Assembly (NCBI GenBank): GCA_012838795.1
Contig: DUOO01000015.1
Span: 1 to 64,000 of the forward strand
DNA: 64,000 bases
Reading direction: 5' to 3'
DNA from: Clostridiaceae bacterium
GTDB lineage: Bacteria; Bacillota; Clostridia; Saccharofermentanales; DTU023
Both the position numbers and the translations under genes were made by a program. The number at the start of each line of letters is the position of its first letter. The stretch's first letter is position 1. Below are positions 60,286 to 64,000 of the stretch, piece by piece. The notes under the pieces are model-generated. The model was not told the DNA's origin. It did not search any database and saw nothing but the letters and a program-made list of their open reading frames with translations.

Positions 60286-61620
60286 ATGAAAGTAACAAAA
60301 TTCGGTGGAACATCGTGTGCTGATGCTTCCCAGTTCAAAAAAGTTAAATCGATTATTACAGCAGATGACAGCAGAAAGATTGTAATTGTGTCTGCTCCGG
60401 GCAAACGTTTTACGGATGATCATAAGATTACAGATATGCTGTATTTATGCCATCAATTAATGGAAATAGGGATTGGCGGCGAAGAAGTATTTGCTTCAAT
60501 TAAAGAGCGATTTTTGGAGATTCAAAATAATTTGAATTTGGATATTGATCTGGAACCTGAATTGGATGAAGTTGAACAAAAACTGATTGCGGGAGTATCC
60601 AGAGATTATGCTGCCAGCCGCGGCGAATATTTTTCCGCTAAATTAATGGCAGTATATCTCGGTTATCAGTTTATTGATGCGGCTGAAATAATTCGTTTTG
60701 ATCAAAGTGGAAAATACGATGAAAATTTGACCCGCATTTTAATTAAAGAAAAAGTAAAGGACGATTGTTTTGTTATTCCGGGATTCTACGGAGCCCAGGA
60801 GAACGGTTCAATTATTACTTTTTCCAGAGGCGGATCGGACATTACCGGTTCTATTGTAGCTTCTGCACTTTCGGTTGAAAAGTATGAAAACTGGACAGAT
60901 GTTTCAGGTTTTTTAGCAGCTGATCCGAGAATTGTTGATAATCCGATGCCTTTACGAATTGTAACATATGATGAATTGCGCGAATTGAGTTATATGGGTG
61001 CTGCAGTTTTACATCATGAAGCTATTTTCCCTGCGAGACAAAGAGGTATTCCGATTCATATTCTTAATACTAATGCGCCGAATGATCCCGGTACACTGAT
61101 TTTACCGAGGGCTAAAAGAACGAAATCAGATCCGATTCTGACCGGAGTAGCCGGTGTAAAAGACTTTATGGTTATCAATGTGGAAAAATATCGAATGACT
61201 GAGGATGTGAGTTTTTTGCGTAAATTGTGTTCAGTGTTTGAAACCAATGGAATTCAGATCCATCATATGCCATCTTCTATTGATACCGTATCATTAATTG
61301 TACGCGAAGAAAATATGCGTGGCAAAGAAAGAAAAATGCTGGAAGAGATAGATATTTATTGCTCACCTGACCGTATAGATATTACGCCGGGTTTGGCCTT
61401 GTTAGCGGTTGTAGGTGAGAATATGGCAATGCGTGCCGGTGTTTCTGCAAGAGTATTCGGCGCTTTAGCAGATGCGGGAATTAACATTCGTATGATTTCT
61501 CAAGGCTCAAGTGAGTTTAATATTATTGTTGGTATTGCAAATGATGATTTTGAAAAATCAGTAGCAACAATTTATAATGAATTTTTTCAAGAAAACCTTG
61601 ACGATTCTGCAAGTCATTAG
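60286..61620 (+). CDS. lysC: Aspartate kinase
   Basis: Monofunctional aspartokinase of 444 residues. KVTKFGGTSCADASQFKKV (2-20), VSAPGKRFTDDHKITDMLY, SRGGSDITGSIVASAL, YENWTDVSGFLAADPRIV and YDELRELSYMGAAVLHHEAI are catalytic motifs. Two ACT domains follow (about 305-440) with LLAVVGENMAMRAGVSARVFGALADAGINIRMISQGSSEFNIIVGI, which usually bind feedback effectors (threonine or lysine). It starts the aspartate-to-threonine genes. Confidence 0.95.
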   Translation: MKVTKFGGTSCADASQFKKVKSIITADDSRKIVIVSAPGKRFTDDHKITDMLYLCHQLMEIGIGGEEVFASIKERFLEIQNNLNLDIDLEPELDEVEQKLIAGVSRDYAASRGEYFSAKLMAVYLGYQFIDAAEIIRFDQSGKYDENLTRILIKEKVKDDCFVIPGFYGAQENGSIITFSRGGSDITGSIVASALSVEKYENWTDVSGFLAADPRIVDNPMPLRIVTYDELRELSYMGAAVLHHEAIFPARQRGIPIHILNTNAPNDPGTLILPRAKRTKSDPILTGVAGVKDFMVINVEKYRMTEDVSFLRKLCSVFETNGIQIHHMPSSIDTVSLIVREENMRGKERKMLEEIDIYCSPDRIDITPGLALLAVVGENMAMRAGVSARVFGALADAGINIRMISQGSSEFNIIVGIANDDFEKSVATIYNEFFQENLDDSASH

Positions 61621-61717
61621 AATATCGAAGTGCCTAGATGTCGCGACTCAATCCGAGTGAAGCGAGTAAGAACTTCAATACTTATGAATAAACAACATAC
61701 TGACATATGAGGATAAA

Positions 61718-63160
61718 ATGAAATATCACAGCACCAGAAATAATAGTGACTTCTTTTCACCTTCCGAAGCGGTTCTGCAAGGCTTGGCACCGGATGGCGG
61801 ACTTTTTGTACCACAAGAATTACCGGAAATTGATTTTGTCACCTGGCAAGGCTCAGATTATCAGACTATTGCCAACAGAATTTTTAAAATATTCTTTTCT
61901 GATTTGTCCGATCAAGTTATTGCGGAAATAGTCTGTGCTGCCTATGGCAACAATTTCGATGATCCGCGAATTGTTCCGATTCATCGAATCAATGATCAGA
62001 TCGGCTTTCTGGAATTGTGGCATGGACCGACCCTTGCTTTTAAAGATTTGGCTCTCCAATTTTTGCCGCATTTGATGCAGGCTGCCAAGGAGCAACTCAA
62101 ATTTGAACAGGATATTTTAATTTTAACTGCAACTTCGGGTGATACGGGCAAGGCTGCGATGGAAGGCTTTGCCGGGGTAGAACATTTTAAAGTGATAGTT
62201 TTTTACCCGTATAACGGAGTCAGCTCTTTCCAGAAAAGACAGATGCTATGCCGCGAATACGATAATGTGCGAGCCATTGCTTTAAAAGGTGATTTCGACG
62301 ATTGTCAACGTGGTGTTAAACAATTATTCTCCAATCAAGAATTTACCGCTGAGGCAGCGACAGCCGGTTATGCTTTATCTTCTGCCAATTCGATCAATAT
62401 CGGACGTCTTGTTCCTCAGATGGTTTACTATATCAATAGCTATTTGCAAGCGGTCACCGAGAATAATTTATCATATGGTGAGCCGATGTCAATTGTCGTT
62501 CCGACCGGAAATTTCGGTAATATTTTAGCTGCCTGTTATGCAAAAGCAATGGGATTGCCTTTGGGCAGAATACATTTGGCTGCAAATCAAAACAATGTTT
62601 TGTCAGATTTTTTACAAACCGGCATTTATGACAGTAATCGTACTCTAATCAAGACTTCATCACCTTCAATGGATATTCTGGTTGCCAGTAATTTGGAGCG
62701 TTATTTGTATTTGAAAAACCCGGATAGTGAATGGCTTAAATCTTTAATGCAAGATTTGAATGTTTCCGGTAAATTCCAAATTGATCCTGACTTTTTGGAT
62801 TTAACTGCTTCTTGGACAGATGAAAATGAAACTTCAACTGCAATTAGTGAGGTTTATCAAACATATGACTACTTGATAGATCCCCATACTGCTGTTGCCT
62901 ATTCGGCGACAGCCAAGGCCGGATTGACCGATTTAACGTTGGTTGCGAGCACTGCAAGTCCATATAAGTTTATGGAAAAAATATTATCCGCTTTAGATAG
63001 AGAAATTCCAAAAGATGATTGGCATTCGATTGAAGTTATTGCAGAATTATCAGGAGAAGAAATTCCGCAAACGGTCAGTAAATTGTGGCAATTACCTCAA
63101 GATCAGGAGCTGGTAATTTCAGCAGATCAAATGTCAAAAGCAGTATTTGACAACATTTAG
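61718..63160 (+). CDS. thrC: Threonine synthase
   Basis: PLP enzyme of 480 residues. YHSTRNNSDFFSPSEAVLQGLAPDGGLFVP is the typical N terminus of the longer (E. coli/yeast) class. The PLP Lys is in GPTLAFKDLALQF, followed by TATSGDTGKAAMEG, FYPYNGVSSFQKRQM, SSANSINIGRLVPQMVYY and PTGNFGNILAACYAK. Converts O-phosphohomoserine, from ThrB encoded next, into threonine. A homoserine dehydrogenase gene is not seen in the window. Confidence 0.96.
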   Translation: MKYHSTRNNSDFFSPSEAVLQGLAPDGGLFVPQELPEIDFVTWQGSDYQTIANRIFKIFFSDLSDQVIAEIVCAAYGNNFDDPRIVPIHRINDQIGFLELWHGPTLAFKDLALQFLPHLMQAAKEQLKFEQDILILTATSGDTGKAAMEGFAGVEHFKVIVFYPYNGVSSFQKRQMLCREYDNVRAIALKGDFDDCQRGVKQLFSNQEFTAEAATAGYALSSANSINIGRLVPQMVYYINSYLQAVTENNLSYGEPMSIVVPTGNFGNILAACYAKAMGLPLGRIHLAANQNNVLSDFLQTGIYDSNRTLIKTSSPSMDILVASNLERYLYLKNPDSEWLKSLMQDLNVSGKFQIDPDFLDLTASWTDENETSTAISEVYQTYDYLIDPHTAVAYSATAKAGLTDLTLVASTASPYKFMEKILSALDREIPKDDWHSIEVIAELSGEEIPQTVSKLWQLPQDQELVISADQMSKAVFDNI

Positions 63161-63166
63161 TAAATG

Positions 63167-63224
63167 GCATGTTAGAGGATGATATAGAGGAAATAGCATG
63201 TTAGAGGATGATATAGAGGTAATA
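63167..63224 (+). repeat. 29-bp tandem duplication spanning the thrB start region
   Basis: Two adjacent 29-bp copies (63167-63195 and 63196-63224) differ by one base (A to T at unit position 25). Each starts GCATGTTAGAGG and includes an ATG. The first ATG (63169) opens an 11-residue frame ending TAG at 63204; the second (63198) opens a ten-residue frame, MLEDDIEVIA, whose TGA overlaps the thrB ATG. The third GCATG is the thrB start. Confidence 0.9.
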
Positions 63225-63226
63225 GC

Positions 63227-64000
63227 ATGAAACAGTATACAGTAAGAATCCCTGCTACCAGTGCGAATATAGGTCCCGGTTTTGATTGTTTAGGCATAGC
63301 ATTTAAGTTATTTAATTGGTTTACTTTCTCTTGGGAAAACTCGGATCAACCGGTAAGTTATCAGGAACAGATAAAGTGGCTTGCTACCAGAACCGCATCA
63401 CAAATGCCGATGTTAGAAGCCTATGTACAATATTGCCGTCTGTTTAATGTTGAATTGCCGATTCCGACCAAGGTGGAATGTATCAGAAATGACGTTCCGG
63501 TCGCTAAAGGTCTGGGATCTTCAGCAACATGTTATGTTGCCGGTGCGGGTGCTGCACAATGGATTGCCAAGCAGCTTTATTCAGCTGATCAAATTAAATC
63601 TGATTTCAATATTAATAATGTAGATCCCTTTTCCAAAGAAGCGATTTTGGCGATAGCCTCAACAATTGAACAACATCCGGATAATTTGAGTCCGGCTGTT
63701 TTTGGCGGCTTGCAATTGGCAGCAATTTTAGATTCAGAAAGTTTGCCACATGTTGTTACCCAAAAATTAAATGTAAGTTCAGATGTTAATTTTATTATCA
63801 GCATCCCGAATTTCAGCTTAAAAACAGCGAAAGCCAGAGGTGTTCTGCCGGCTGAAGTAGCACGTGCCGATGCAATTTTCAACATCAGAGCACTAGGTTA
63901 TTTGCTCACAGGCATGTCCGATGCAAACCATGATTTGTTACGGTTAGGTCTGCAAGATAGATTACATCAACCTTATCGAGCCGGCTTAATCCCGAATTTT
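63227..64000 (+). CDS. thrB: Homoserine kinase, 3' end beyond window
   Basis: GHMP-family kinase, 258 codons visible and still open at the window end. VRIPATSANIGPGFDCLGIAF is the N-terminal substrate loop; VAKGLGSSATCYVAGAGAA (about 87-105) is the ATP loop. EQHPDNLSPAVFGGLQLAA is characteristic of ThrB. It phosphorylates homoserine for ThrC. The ATG lies right after the 29-bp duplication, with TAGAGGTAATAGC as its ribosome site. Confidence 0.95.
   Translation, partial: MKQYTVRIPATSANIGPGFDCLGIAFKLFNWFTFSWENSDQPVSYQEQIKWLATRTASQMPMLEAYVQYCRLFNVELPIPTKVECIRNDVPVAKGLGSSATCYVAGAGAAQWIAKQLYSADQIKSDFNINNVDPFSKEAILAIASTIEQHPDNLSPAVFGGLQLAAILDSESLPHVVTQKLNVSSDVNFIISIPNFSLKTAKARGVLPAEVARADAIFNIRALGYLLTGMSDANHDLLRLGLQDRLHQPYRAGLIPNF

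Noticed and set aside
63167-63224. Insertion-sequence remnant or target-site duplication
   Set aside because: The copies are directly adjacent with nothing between them, so a slippage-type tandem duplication is simpler.

Overview
The window is AT-rich chromosomal DNA from a low-GC Gram-positive bacterium, most likely a Clostridia-type Firmicute. Supporting evidence is the order cysS, mrnC, rlmB, sigH-type sigma factor, a Firmicutes-style 6S RNA, an S-box (SAM-I) riboswitch before metK, YhaM and ComF homologues, a short HisG with HisZ, and a small Tad-type pilus locus. Genus cannot be told from the sequence. I see no transposase, integrase, phage gene or CRISPR array.

Layout. 1-0.5 kb: tRNA-Met (cut by the window edge), tRNA-Glu and rpmB. 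0.6-3.8 kb (minus): ispE, a YitT-family membrane protein and mnmA. 4.0-14.1 kb (plus): a complete glucuronide utilisation locus: beta-glucuronidase, a lone EIIC-type permease, a lipoprotein, then uxuB, uxuA, KDPG aldolase, a 2-keto-3-deoxygluconate kinase and uxaC. Together these take beta-glucuronides to pyruvate and glyceraldehyde 3-phosphate. 14.3-19.3 kb: a branched-chain amino acid ABC importer (livJ-HMGF). 19.3-22.3 kb (minus): cca, tcdA, yhaM. 22.5-25.7 kb: an aberrant old-yellow-enzyme-like flavoprotein overlapping a Gfo/Idh/MocA oxidoreductase. 25.8-28.8 kb: tRNA-Arg, an unknown acidic protein, a THUMP methyltransferase, a 525-base gene-free stretch, and upp.

28.9-34.1 kb (minus) is a minimal Tad/Flp pilus locus: FHA protein, Flp1-like pilin, a fused TadB-TadC protein, the TadA ATPase and a TadZ-like protein without a recognisable P-loop. 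34.4-41.8 kb: SAM riboswitch and metK, comF, 6S RNA, cysS, mrnC, rlmB, a SigH-type sigma factor overlapping an unknown lipoprotein, and a barstar homologue, with a HAD hydrolase convergent to it. 42.6-49.4 kb is a sugar-catabolism-like cluster whose substrate I cannot name: amidohydrolase, FGGY kinase, archaeal-type triosephosphate isomerase homologue, YjbQ protein, NagB-like protein, cyclase-family protein and DeoR regulator, preceded by promoter and operator-like repeats. Several of its enzymes carry altered active-site motifs. It is the best candidate here for an undescribed pathway.

49.4-56.5 kb is the histidine operon hisZGDCBAFIE, divergent from a TrpR-family YerC/HisR regulator. A 13-bp-arm inverted repeat sits across the his promoter, and hisH is absent. 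56.6-60.1 kb holds a tandem PII-like protein, a DUF1538 membrane protein with a PII-like tail, and an EamA transporter, a possible nitrogen-linked transport module. The window ends with aspartate kinase, threonine synthase and homoserine kinase (cut by the edge); a 29-bp tandem duplication covers the thrB translation start region.
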